From Candidatus Bathyarchaeia archaeon (GTDB taxonomy: Archaea > Thermoproteota > Bathyarchaeia > Bathyarchaeales > Bathycorpusculaceae), in the NCBI GenBank assembly GCA_041447175.1, contig CP166960.1, positions 319,265-383,264 of the forward strand: a stretch of DNA of 64,000 nt, in the 5' to 3' direction. A program made the translations under genes and the position numbers. Below the pieces are notes generated by a model, which ran no database searches, was not told where the DNA came from, and was given only the letters and a program-made list of their open reading frames with translations. Positions 32,311 through 40,693 of this stretch are shown here, piece after piece. Within the stretch, counting starts at the first letter, position 1. Each line of letters begins with the position of its first letter.

Positions 32311-32930
32311 CCAACGCCATATTCTTAGACCGCGACGGAGTAATAAACAAAATCGTATACTTTCCCGAACACGGCATCTTGGATTCTCCCCTTAATCCCT
32401 CACAATTCAAGCTTATGCGGGGCGCAGCAAAAGCAATTTCCATCTTCAACCGCTTGAGGCTAAAAGTCATAGTGATTTCAAACCAACCTGCCATCGCAAA
32501 AGGCAAACTAACCGAGGCAGGCTTCGAAAAAATCCAACTGAAAATGAAGGCATTGCTTGAAGAAAAAGGCGCTCACGTAGACGGCGAATACTACTGCTTC
32601 CACCACCCCAAAGCCAGAAAAAAAGAGTACCGAGTCAACTGTGATTGCAGAAAACCTAAACCTGGGTTACTTCTAAAAGCTGCCAAGGATCACTGCTTGG
32701 ATTTATCAAAATGTTTCATGGTGGGCGATGGCGTAACCGACATAAAAGCTGCACGGGCAGTTGGATGTAAACCTATATTGTTGGGCGATTTGAAATGCGA
32801 TTTGTGCCGGTTCATGAAGTATCTAGATGTAAAGCCCGACTATATTGCCTCAAGCCTTCTGGAAGCGTCCAAACTAATTGAAAAAGAAGTGAATGAATCA
32901 TGGAAATATTCCTTGATACCGCAAACATAG
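32307..32930 (+). CDS. gmhB: HAD phosphatase GmhB (heptose bisphosphate 7-phosphatase)
   Basis: A 207-residue HAD-superfamily protein of the histidinol-phosphatase/GmhB branch. FLDRDGV (Asp 8 nucleophile, Asp 10 acid), the Thr/Ser motif ISNQP, and VGDGVTDIKAA with the acidic motif 4 are all present. The zinc loop of GmhB reads C97-x-H99...C112-x-C114. It removes the 7-phosphate of heptose 1,7-bisphosphate. About 30 extra residues at the C-terminus overlap the next gene by 31 nt. Confidence 0.9.
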   Translation: MTNAIFLDRDGVINKIVYFPEHGILDSPLNPSQFKLMRGAAKAISIFNRLRLKVIVISNQPAIAKGKLTEAGFEKIQLKMKALLEEKGAHVDGEYYCFHHPKARKKEYRVNCDCRKPKPGLLLKAAKDHCLDLSKCFMVGDGVTDIKAARAVGCKPILLGDLKCDLCRFMKYLDVKPDYIASSLLEASKLIEKEVNESWKYSLIPQT

Positions 32931-33586
32931 ACGAAATAAAAGAGCTTCTGCGGTGGGGCGTTATAAGCGGCGTCACCACAAACCAAAAAATCTTCTCCAA
33001 CGAAAAAGGAATAAACTTCGAAACCCGCGTCAAAGAAATCCTCTCAACAATCGATGCCCCCGTCAGCATCGAAGTAACCAAAACAGGCGAAAGCGACGAG
33101 GTCTTAATTGCCGAAGCAAAAGAATACTCAAGTTGGAACCCAAAAAACATAGCCATAAAAATCCCGATGTTTGGCAACGGCAGAGGACTTGTTCTCGCCA
33201 ACAAATTACACAAGGAAAAAATCAAAACCAACATCACCTGCCTTATTACCGCAAACCAAGTTCTGCTATCAGCGTTTACGGGAGCAACATATGCAAGCAT
33301 CTTTTTCTGCAGAGTCCGCGACGCAGGTGGCGACCCCGTTAAAGTCATCCAAGACTCCAAACTCCTACTTGAAGAAAGCAACTTGCCAACCAAAATCATC
33401 GCTGGGAGCATACGCAAACCGGAAGATGTAGTTCAAGCAGCTGCAGCAGGCGCCCACATAGTTACAATCACCCCCAAAGTTTTACGGCAGATGCCGTTTC
33501 ACCAGAAGACCGAGGACACTATCAAAGAGTTCGACCAAGCCTGGCTGGAATTCAAAACAACCCAAACAGCCACAAGTAACTCGTGA
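32900..33586 (+). CDS. Divergent transaldolase/FSA-family aldolase
   Basis: A 228-residue TIM-barrel protein of the TalC/fructose-6-phosphate aldolase family. FLDTANIDEIKELL (Asp 6), the Schiff-base Lys 87 in NIAIKIPM and KTNITCLITANQVLLSAFTGATY are conserved. Two family motifs depart from the norm: GVTTNP is GVTTNQ, and FVGRxDD is FFCRVRDAG, so its substrates may be altered. Placed inside the heptose genes, it could make sedoheptulose 7-phosphate for GmhA in an archaeon lacking a full pentose phosphate pathway (inference). Confidence 0.85.
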   Translation: MEIFLDTANIDEIKELLRWGVISGVTTNQKIFSNEKGINFETRVKEILSTIDAPVSIEVTKTGESDEVLIAEAKEYSSWNPKNIAIKIPMFGNGRGLVLANKLHKEKIKTNITCLITANQVLLSAFTGATYASIFFCRVRDAGGDPVKVIQDSKLLLEESNLPTKIIAGSIRKPEDVVQAAAAGAHIVTITPKVLRQMPFHQKTEDTIKEFDQAWLEFKTTQTATSNS

Positions 33587-33592
33587 CCTTAC

Positions 33593-34372
33593 GTGTATGC
33601 GATTGTCCTTGCAGGTGGATATGCAAAACGGCTTTGGCCCCTAACCTTAGGTGTGCCTAAAGCTTTGCTGCCTGTTGCTGGTAAACCTATACTGGACTAC
33701 ATCGTCGAGAAACTGCGCGCCCTCAATCCTCCCCTAACACACATTGTTCTGTCCACAAACATGCTTTTCCAACCCCAATTCCAAGCATGGCTCGACACGA
33801 AATCCTACAGCAGCATCAAGCTTGTTCCGGACGCCTCATCAAACGAGAAACAAAAACCAGGTGCAATAAAAGCCATTGCCAATATCATAAAAAAAGAGCC
33901 TAAAGACGACGTGCTGGTCATTGCTGGCGACGGCGTGTTTACTGACAATCTATTGGGCTTTCTGGAAGCGTTCAACAAGAAAAACGGCTCGGTTGTTGCT
34001 CTGTATGAAGTAGCAAATCTGGAGGAAGCTAAACGTTGTGCAACAGTAACCGTGGATGGAGAAGGAAAACTTTTGGATTTTGTTGAAAAACCTGCAAAGC
34101 CCACGACCACGCTGGTTTGCGGAGCGGTTTATGCGTTCAAAAGAGGAGTAAACCGACGGTTTAGCAAGTATTTGGCGTTAAAGTTGCCTACTGACCAACC
34201 GGGCAGGTTTATTGAATGGCTTTGTAGGCAGGAAACCGTTTACGGTTACATGCTTAAAGACTACTTGTGGGATATTGGGACTCACCAAGCCTATCAGGCA
34301 TGTAATATGTGTTTTAGCAACTCTGGAGCAATACCGCTTATTGAAAAACTGTCAGAGGTAAACCCTGCATGA
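33593..34372 (+). CDS. Sugar-1-phosphate nucleotidyltransferase (HddC-like)
   Basis: A 259-residue NTP transferase from GTG 33593. AIVLAGGYAKRLWPLTLGVPKALLPVAGKPILDYIVEKL contains the GGxxxRL and PK motifs of the family, VIAGDGVF the metal-binding Asp, and DFVEKPAKP the signature Glu-Lys-Pro. By context it activates heptose 1-phosphate, as HddC does with GTP, but base preference cannot be told from sequence. WDIGTHQAY at the end is typical of single-domain mannose/heptose-type enzymes. Overlaps the next gene by 4 nt. Confidence 0.87.
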   Translation: MYAIVLAGGYAKRLWPLTLGVPKALLPVAGKPILDYIVEKLRALNPPLTHIVLSTNMLFQPQFQAWLDTKSYSSIKLVPDASSNEKQKPGAIKAIANIIKKEPKDDVLVIAGDGVFTDNLLGFLEAFNKKNGSVVALYEVANLEEAKRCATVTVDGEGKLLDFVEKPAKPTTTLVCGAVYAFKRGVNRRFSKYLALKLPTDQPGRFIEWLCRQETVYGYMLKDYLWDIGTHQAYQACNMCFSNSGAIPLIEKLSEVNPA

Positions 34373-35313
34373 AAGCAATTGTCACGGGCGGGGCAGGCTT
34401 TATTGGAAGTCACCTCGTCGACCGACTAATTGACGACGGATACGCAGTCACGGTAATCGACAACATGACCTGCGGAACCATGGAAAACCTGAAACAGCAC
34501 AAAGATAACCCCAAACTCAAAGTTTACACCGTGGATATTCAAAACGCCCAAGAACTTACCAGAATTTTCGCTGGGCATGATGTTGTTTTTCATCTAGCTG
34601 CACATGCAAACATAAGAAACAGCCTCGCCAACCACAGAGCAGACCTCGAAAACAACCTGGTCGGAACCATAAACATTTTAGAAGCGATGGTTCACAACAA
34701 AATATCTGACCTTGTTTTTGCTTCAACTTCAGCAATATACGGAGCAGCAACAGTGCAGCCTACGCCTGAAGATTATATGCCAACTCAAACCTCTCTGTAT
34801 GGGGCATCAAAACTCGCCTGCGAAGCATACGCCGAAGCATTCACAGAGTTTGCTCCAATCAAGTTTTGGGCTTACCGGTTCGCAAACATAATTGGCGAAC
34901 GTTGCCGCAGAGGTGTAGTGTGGGACTTCGTTCATAAACTGCAGCGGAATCCCGCTTCCATTGAAATTCTTGGGGATGGAAACCAAAGCAAAGAATACTT
35001 GCACGTTGACGACTGTGTCAATGGAATGATGACGGGTTATCAGCAATCCACCGAGGAAGTTAACTTGTTCAATTTGGCAATTGAAGAAAACACCGCCGTT
35101 GACGAAGTTGCCGACATTGTGATCAAAGAAATGTCGCTTGTGCATGTGAAGCGCTATTACACGGGTGGGGCAAGAGGATGGATAGGTGATAATCCCGTAG
35201 TGCATCTCTCCATAAACAAAATCAAGTCGTTAGGTTGGGTTCCCGAGATTTCTGCAAAAGAAGCCCTTTCTATAACCGCTAAATGGACAATTGCTGAACT
35301 AAATCACGTTTAA
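34369..35313 (+). CDS. NAD-dependent sugar-nucleotide epimerase/dehydratase
   Basis: A 314-residue extended SDR protein. GGAGFIG (7-13) binds NAD; Ser 120-121, Tyr 144 and Lys 148 (YGASK) form the active site. KEYLHVDDCVNGM and RGWIGDNP...SINKIKSLGW mark the sugar-nucleotide-binding C-terminal part as in UDP-glucose 4-epimerases. It may epimerise the activated heptose or a UDP-hexose; cannot be decided. Confidence 0.88.
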   Translation: MKAIVTGGAGFIGSHLVDRLIDDGYAVTVIDNMTCGTMENLKQHKDNPKLKVYTVDIQNAQELTRIFAGHDVVFHLAAHANIRNSLANHRADLENNLVGTINILEAMVHNKISDLVFASTSAIYGAATVQPTPEDYMPTQTSLYGASKLACEAYAEAFTEFAPIKFWAYRFANIIGERCRRGVVWDFVHKLQRNPASIEILGDGNQSKEYLHVDDCVNGMMTGYQQSTEEVNLFNLAIEENTAVDEVADIVIKEMSLVHVKRYYTGGARGWIGDNPVVHLSINKIKSLGWVPEISAKEALSITAKWTIAELNHV

Positions 35314-36201
35314 ATGGACAAAAACTTGAGCGCCCAACCACCAAAATTGAAAGACAAAACCGCACTTATTACAGGTGCTGGGCGGGGCATCGGTAAAGCT
35401 ATTGCTCTGACTTTTGCCCATGAGGGCGCAAACGTTGTTGTCGTCTCCAGAACAGTTTCAGAAGTTGAGAAAACCGCTAGTCAAATACGCGCTTTAGGTG
35501 GAAATGCCTTAAGTCTTCAGGTTGATATTTCCAAAAAAACCGACGTAGACAAAATGGTGCATTCAACTCTTACCGAGTTTGGAACGATTGAAATTCTAGT
35601 TAACAATGCTGGCGTAATCGGTCCTATTGGTCCATTGGCTGAAAACCCTGTTGATTCATGGATAGATACGATAAACGTGAACTTAATTGGGACGGTTTTA
35701 TGTTGTAAATCTGTTTTGCCGGAAATGATAAAGCGAAACAAAGGCAAAATTATTAACCTGTCTGGAGGTGGCGCTACTGGACCCAGACCCAATTTCTCCG
35801 CATACGCCGTCTCTAAAAGCGCCATAGTGGGCTTTACTGGCACTTTGGCACAGGAACTGACGCCATTCAATATTCAAGTAAACGCCATCGCTCCAGGTGC
35901 CATCTTTACTTATTTGCATGAGCAGGTATTGAATGCAGGTCCACGAGCAGGCAACAACGAGTTAGCCGTCTCAAACGGTGCCAAACAAGAAACTGCCCGT
36001 TCTTTAGAGTCAGCCGCAGGATTAGCTGTGTTTTTGGCATCCGACGAGTCAGACGGGCTTTCAGGGCGTCTAATAAGCGCGGTTTGGGATAATTGGTCGG
36101 CAATGACAAAGGAGAAAATCCATGTGATAATGTCTGGAGAACTGTATACCTTGCGGCGAATTGATGACGTTTTATTTGGTTCAAAAAAAGCCGTTGCTTA
36201 A
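35314..36201 (+). CDS. Short-chain dehydrogenase/reductase
   Basis: A 295-residue classical SDR starting directly after the epimerase stop. TGAGRGIG (20-27), NNAGV (96-100), Ser 149, Tyr 163 and Lys 167 (YAVSK) are intact. The C-terminal 40 residues (LSGRLISAVWDNWSAMTKE...) are longer than usual and resemble SDRs found beside surface-sugar genes. It probably reduces a keto sugar or keto precursor in the glycan pathway; the substrate is unknown. Confidence 0.85.
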   Translation: MDKNLSAQPPKLKDKTALITGAGRGIGKAIALTFAHEGANVVVVSRTVSEVEKTASQIRALGGNALSLQVDISKKTDVDKMVHSTLTEFGTIEILVNNAGVIGPIGPLAENPVDSWIDTINVNLIGTVLCCKSVLPEMIKRNKGKIINLSGGGATGPRPNFSAYAVSKSAIVGFTGTLAQELTPFNIQVNAIAPGAIFTYLHEQVLNAGPRAGNNELAVSNGAKQETARSLESAAGLAVFLASDESDGLSGRLISAVWDNWSAMTKEKIHVIMSGELYTLRRIDDVLFGSKKAVA

Positions 36202-36222
36202 TAGAGTGCAGATGAACGCGAA

Positions 36223-37227
36223 ATGAACGTTGGCATTATAGGTTGTGGCCTTCAAGGCTGGCGTAGGGCAAAAGCTGTACGGGAAAATGGCGACAAAATC
36301 ATTGCAGTTGCAGACAGCGACCCGACAAAATCGAAAACTTTGGCTTTTGAATTTAATTGCTTTGTTGCAACTCGCTGGGAAGACATAGTAGCTAATCCTG
36401 AAGTGGAAATCGTTATAGTCTGTTCCCCAAATCATCTGCATGCCCCCATGAGCATCACCGCTTTAGAAAACGGAAAACACGTTCTGTGCGAGAAACCTTT
36501 AGCACGAAACCAAAAAGAAGCGCAGTCAATGTTGGACGCCTCCACAAAAACTGGCGTCATCCTTAAGTGTGGATTTAACCTCCGCCATCACCCTGCTATT
36601 GTCCAAGTTAAAGAGTGGTTTGACCAAGGTGCCCTTGGCGAATTATCTTTTTTACGTTGCAGATATGGAACATGCGGACGGTTGAGCTACGAAAAGGACT
36701 GGCGAGGTAATTCCAACTTGGCTGGCGGAGGAGAACTCTTGGATCAGGGAATTCATGTTCTGGACTTATTCCGCTGGTTTGGCGGTATTTTCAGTGAAGT
36801 TACAGGGTTTATAGCCACAAACTATTGGGCGGTCGCCCCACTGGAAGATAACGCATTCGCGCTTCTACGTACCCCTAACGGTCAAATTGCCGCCTTACAT
36901 GTCAGTTGGACGCAATGGCGAAATCTTTTCTCTTTTGAAGTTTTTGGAAAAGATGGTTATGCTCTAGCAGAAGGTCTTGGAGGGAGTTACGGTCCTGAGA
37001 AAGCAATTCTGGGTAAACGGTCCTTTACCAAGCCTTTTACCGAAGAAATTATTGATTTTCGAGGGGAAGACCCTTCCTGGAGAGAAGAATGGCGGGAACT
37101 CGTAAACGCAATAAAAGAGAATCGCGAACCTCTCGGAAGTGGCCTGGATGGTCTAGAAGCCTTGAAACTGGTTGAGGCAATCTACAAATCCAATCGAAAA
37201 ACAGAGGCAACAGCATTTCATGCATGA
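36223..37227 (+). CDS. Gfo/Idh/MocA-family oxidoreductase
   Basis: A 334-residue protein with an N-terminal Rossmann fold (VGIIGCGLQGWRRAK), the family's EKP motif (CEKPLARN), and GGGELLDQGIHVLDLFRWF, where the His serves in hydride transfer. WWAE-type loops are absent, while RNLFSFEVFGKDGYALAEG is the usual dimer strand. This is the first of three such enzymes in the cluster. One of them should provide the 3-keto step of a diaminosugar pathway of WbpB/WlbA type. Confidence 0.87.
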   Translation: MNVGIIGCGLQGWRRAKAVRENGDKIIAVADSDPTKSKTLAFEFNCFVATRWEDIVANPEVEIVIVCSPNHLHAPMSITALENGKHVLCEKPLARNQKEAQSMLDASTKTGVILKCGFNLRHHPAIVQVKEWFDQGALGELSFLRCRYGTCGRLSYEKDWRGNSNLAGGGELLDQGIHVLDLFRWFGGIFSEVTGFIATNYWAVAPLEDNAFALLRTPNGQIAALHVSWTQWRNLFSFEVFGKDGYALAEGLGGSYGPEKAILGKRSFTKPFTEEIIDFRGEDPSWREEWRELVNAIKENREPLGSGLDGLEALKLVEAIYKSNRKTEATAFHA

Positions 37228-38269
37228 ATCTTTTACGGTTGGTTTTCAAGAAGCAACTAACATTAGTGTTGCAATAATAGGTTTAGGCCATTGGGGCTTT
37301 AAGTGGATAAAAATCTTTGATGAATCTAAAGCATGCGTTAAGGCATGTTGCGATATGAATGAGGATATCCTAAAAAAAGTTCGAATCCAAAGCCCCAAAG
37401 TAACCCCCTATCTTCAATATGAGGAAATGCTTAGGGGCGATTGCGTTGACGCCGTTTATGTTGCAACTCCTCCTTCTACTCATTACAAAATTGCACGAGA
37501 GTGCCTTTTGGCGAAGAAACATGTTTTTGTCGAAAAACCTTTGACAACCAGTTTTGTTCAAGGTTTAGAACTTGTTAAACTTGCCAAAGATGTGAACCGC
37601 GTTCTCATGGTGGGAAACACGTACATCTACAATAAAGCAATCCAAGAACTCAAACGTTTAATCAATTTGGGCGAAATCGGCCCCTTACGGTACATCCATT
37701 CCTGGATGACAAACTCAATTGATATGTGGACAGGAAAAACCATAAGCAACTACGCTGATGTTTTGTGGGACCTAGGTCCTCATCAGATTTCAATCGTAAA
37801 TTACCTCATGGCTGCTGAGCCAAAGGCTGTCTCGGCAACCTGCACCCGTTCTATACTAAACGGAAACGCTTCAGAACTACACGATTGTGTTATCCTAAAC
37901 TTACATTTTGCAGATAACATCGTAGCCACCATCTACCTTAATTGGCTTGACTATACTAAAAATCGGCGCGTTTTTGTAGCTGGGCAACGGGGGATTCTAA
38001 ACTGTGACGACATTTCAAACCATCATCAAACGAAAATAGTTGTCGGAAAATTCCCGCAATCAAAATTTGATTCAACGACAAATGCCTTCTCAGCATATGA
38101 TATCGATTTAAGCAACACTCTGAAAAACGAATGTGAGCATTTTCTGTCTTGTGTGGCTTCAAATTCTACTCCAATCACTGATGGTGAAGATGGGGTATCT
38201 GTTGTTAGAGTTCTTGAAACGGCTCAAAAATCAATTGCTAATTATGGCTCACTTGAACCGCTCATTTGA
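37220..38269 (+). CDS. Gfo/Idh/MocA-family oxidoreductase
   Basis: Started at ATG 37220, overlapping the previous gene by 8 nt; the frame open to 37172 adds nothing conserved. The 349-residue product has VAIIGLGHWGFKWIKIF, FVEKPLTTS (EKP) and DLGPHQISIVNYLM (catalytic His). VGNTYIYNKAIQELKRLI resembles enzymes of WbpB/WlbA type that oxidise UDP-GlcNAcA at C3. It stands directly before the acetyltransferase and aminotransferase, the gene order of diacetamido-uronate synthesis. Confidence 0.87.
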   Translation: MHESFTVGFQEATNISVAIIGLGHWGFKWIKIFDESKACVKACCDMNEDILKKVRIQSPKVTPYLQYEEMLRGDCVDAVYVATPPSTHYKIARECLLAKKHVFVEKPLTTSFVQGLELVKLAKDVNRVLMVGNTYIYNKAIQELKRLINLGEIGPLRYIHSWMTNSIDMWTGKTISNYADVLWDLGPHQISIVNYLMAAEPKAVSATCTRSILNGNASELHDCVILNLHFADNIVATIYLNWLDYTKNRRVFVAGQRGILNCDDISNHHQTKIVVGKFPQSKFDSTTNAFSAYDIDLSNTLKNECEHFLSCVASNSTPITDGEDGVSVVRVLETAQKSIANYGSLEPLI

Positions 38270-38275
38270 TGTCAA

Positions 38276-38830
38276 ATGGTGAATTCCCTCAAAACCTTTA
38301 ATGCGACTAAAAAAAACGGCTGGATCATACGTAGTGGAACATTTATTGAGCCATCAAGCAAGATTGGTAGAAACCTTGAAACTGGACATAACGTGGTCAT
38401 AAGGGAAAATTGCAGTTTAGGAGATAACGTGAAAGTCTGGTCTAACACCGTTATTGACTACAGTTGTACAATAGGAAACGAAGTAAAAATCCACTGCAAT
38501 TGCTACCTCTCCCAATTTACAACCATAGGCAATAACGTGTTTGTTGCACCAGGAGTTGTTATGTTAAACGATGTTCATCCTGGATGTGCATATTCGAGGC
38601 AATGTATGCGTGGTCCAACAATCGAAGATGGGGCACAGATCGGCGGGAACTCAACAATTCTTCCCTATATTCGAGTAGGAAAAGGTTCTCTAATAGGCGG
38701 CGGTTCTGTTGTGACAAAGAGCATTCCTCCGAATTCTGTTGCCTACGGCGTTCCTGCACATATTGCGGGTTCTGTATTTAATTTGCGTTGCAAAATTGGC
38801 TTGAACCATAAGCCCTATCGAGAACTGTAA
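38276..38830 (+). CDS. Hexapeptide-repeat N-acetyltransferase (WbpD/WlbB-like)
   Basis: A 184-residue left-handed beta-helix protein: many [LIV]-G-x4 turns from FIEPSSKIGRN to LIGGGSVVTKSIPPNSVAYGVPAHIAG. The segment HNVVIRENCSLGDNVKVWSNTVIDYSCTIGNEVKIHCNCYLSQFTTIG matches acetyltransferases that modify the 3-amino group of UDP-3-amino-sugars. With the neighbours it fits the UDP-2,3-diacetamido-2,3-dideoxy-glucuronate route used for Methanococcus N-glycans. Confidence 0.85.
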   Translation: MVNSLKTFNATKKNGWIIRSGTFIEPSSKIGRNLETGHNVVIRENCSLGDNVKVWSNTVIDYSCTIGNEVKIHCNCYLSQFTTIGNNVFVAPGVVMLNDVHPGCAYSRQCMRGPTIEDGAQIGGNSTILPYIRVGKGSLIGGGSVVTKSIPPNSVAYGVPAHIAGSVFNLRCKIGLNHKPYREL

Positions 38831-38832
38831 GT

Positions 38833-39930
38833 ATGATTCCTTTGATTGATTTAAATCGACAGGTTCAGTCTATCAAATCCGAAATAAAACGGGAAGTAAA
38901 CCGAGTAATTGATGAAGGCTTTTTTGTACTGGATAAAAATCTGGAAAAATTTGAAAAAGAATTCGCCAAATATTGTGGAACAAAGTTTGCGTTAGGCGTA
39001 GCTAACGGAACTGACGCCCTAACCATTTCCCTTAAAGCCGCAAGCATCGGGGTTGGCGATGAAGTTTTGGTTCCCACGAACACTTTCATAGCCACAGCTG
39101 AAGCCGTAACACATGCAGGCGCAACCCCTGTCTTTATAGATGTAAACCCGAAAACCTACAACATTGACCTCGAAAACGTGAAGGTAACACCCAAAACCAA
39201 AGCTATCATCCCAGTTCATCTCTACGGTCAACCTGTAAACATGGACGAGGTAACAGAGTTAGCAACCAAATTCGATTTGAAAATAATTGAAGATGCCAGC
39301 CAAGCTCACGGAGCAATCTACAGAAAGAAAAAAGTGGGTTCGTTTGGAATTGCTGGTTGCTTCAGTTTCTTTCCAACAAAACCCTTAGGCGCCATCGGTG
39401 ATGGGGGAATAATCACGACAAATGATGAAAATATTGCGTTAAGAGTCAAGCAGTTGCGTAACCACGGAAGAGCAGCATTAAATATTCACGTTGAGCCTGG
39501 TTACACATCGCGGCTGGACGAGATACAAGCGGCTGTTTTGTCGGTGAAATTAAAACATCTAGACCAGTGGAATGCAATGCGGAAAAAAATAGCCGACCAG
39601 TATACTCATCTTCTTGATAACCTGTCTACATTGCAACTACCTTGCTGCATTCCTGAGGCTGAATCTGTATATTATCTCTATGTTATTCAAACAGAACGAA
39701 GAGATGAATTACAGGTAGCGCTGCAGAAACAGGGCATGCAGGCTTTAATTCATTACCCAATCCCGATACATATGCAACAAGCTTACGGAATGTATGCGAA
39801 GCAGAAATTGGTTTGCGCGGAGAATTTATCTAAAAAGATTCTATCTCTACCAATGTTTGCTGAACTTACTGAAGACGAAATACTCCTGATAGCTGAAGTC
39901 ACAAAAAGGTTTGTCACCACAAATAATTAA
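38833..39930 (+). CDS. DegT/DnrJ/EryC1-family PLP aminotransferase
   Basis: A 365-residue sugar aminotransferase. VANGTDALTISLKA (57-70), ATPVFIDVNPKTYNID, EDASQAHGA and the PLP-binding Lys 183 in FSFFPTKPLGAIGDGG are conserved, as is the NHGR...YTSRLDEIQAA stretch. It should transfer an amino group from glutamate to the 3-keto sugar made by an adjacent oxidoreductase (WbpE/WlbC role). It overlaps the following glycosyltransferase gene by 20 nt. Confidence 0.9.
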   Translation: MIPLIDLNRQVQSIKSEIKREVNRVIDEGFFVLDKNLEKFEKEFAKYCGTKFALGVANGTDALTISLKAASIGVGDEVLVPTNTFIATAEAVTHAGATPVFIDVNPKTYNIDLENVKVTPKTKAIIPVHLYGQPVNMDEVTELATKFDLKIIEDASQAHGAIYRKKKVGSFGIAGCFSFFPTKPLGAIGDGGIITTNDENIALRVKQLRNHGRAALNIHVEPGYTSRLDEIQAAVLSVKLKHLDQWNAMRKKIADQYTHLLDNLSTLQLPCCIPEAESVYYLYVIQTERRDELQVALQKQGMQALIHYPIPIHMQQAYGMYAKQKLVCAENLSKKILSLPMFAELTEDEILLIAEVTKRFVTTNN

Positions 39931-40672
39931 AGCAAATAATCCTACTCGACCCAGCGTTGTAACTATCTTACCCGTCCTTAACGAGGAAAAGCGAATTCAC
40001 TCTCTAGTTTCGGGCATATACAAGTATGGTGCAGGATTTGTAGACTGTGTTTTGGTTGTGGTCGATGACGGCACAGTAGACCTGTCAAGAGAAATGGCGG
40101 CTTCAGCAGGTGCTATTGTATTAGATAACGGTCCAAAACGGGGGGTTGGAATAGCAATTAGACGTGGAATAGAATTTGCCCTCCAAAACAAAATCGATAT
40201 CTGTGCAATAATGGCAGGAGATAGCCAAGATGACCCCAAAGAAATCCCAAAAGTTATTGGTCCCCTATTTAGAGGCGAATGTGATTTTGTTCAGGGTTCT
40301 CGATATTTAGGTGGGCAAAGAACAGTAAATATGCCTTTTTCACGAACATTTCTAACCCGTCTATACACGCTTGGTTTCAGGTTAGTAAGCGGGTTTCCTG
40401 CAACTGACGCCTCAAACGGGTTTAGGGCTTTTTATATAAAAATAATACGAGAAATCAATCTCTGGCAGCCATCCCTTGACAAATATGCATTAGAGAATTA
40501 CTTATATGCCCAAGTAGTTAAAAATGGCTTCAAAATTAAAGAAGTTCCCGTCACAAAAAAATTTGACCGTGCTCTTGGTTACAGCCACATGATTGTGTGG
40601 AAAGATAACTCTTTTTGGGCAGTCATAAAAGGCAGAGTAACACCAAATAGCCAAGTTGAAAATCGGCACTAA
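39911..40672 (+). CDS. Family 2 glycosyltransferase, DPM1-like
   Basis: A 253-residue cytoplasmic GT2 enzyme from TTG 39911. VVTILPVLNEEKRI begins the GT-A fold, VVDDGTVDLS is the nucleotide-sugar motif (Thr for the common Ser), MAGDSQDDPKEIP the metal-binding loop and DASNGFRAFY the acceptor helix. This resembles dolichol-phosphate sugar synthases lacking a membrane domain. It likely loads a sugar onto a polyprenyl phosphate for surface-glycan assembly. Confidence 0.88.
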   Translation: MSPQIIKANNPTRPSVVTILPVLNEEKRIHSLVSGIYKYGAGFVDCVLVVVDDGTVDLSREMAASAGAIVLDNGPKRGVGIAIRRGIEFALQNKIDICAIMAGDSQDDPKEIPKVIGPLFRGECDFVQGSRYLGGQRTVNMPFSRTFLTRLYTLGFRLVSGFPATDASNGFRAFYIKIIREINLWQPSLDKYALENYLYAQVVKNGFKIKEVPVTKKFDRALGYSHMIVWKDNSFWAVIKGRVTPNSQVENRH

Positions 40673-40693
40673 TTGGATTTTAAGCTGTAGCAA

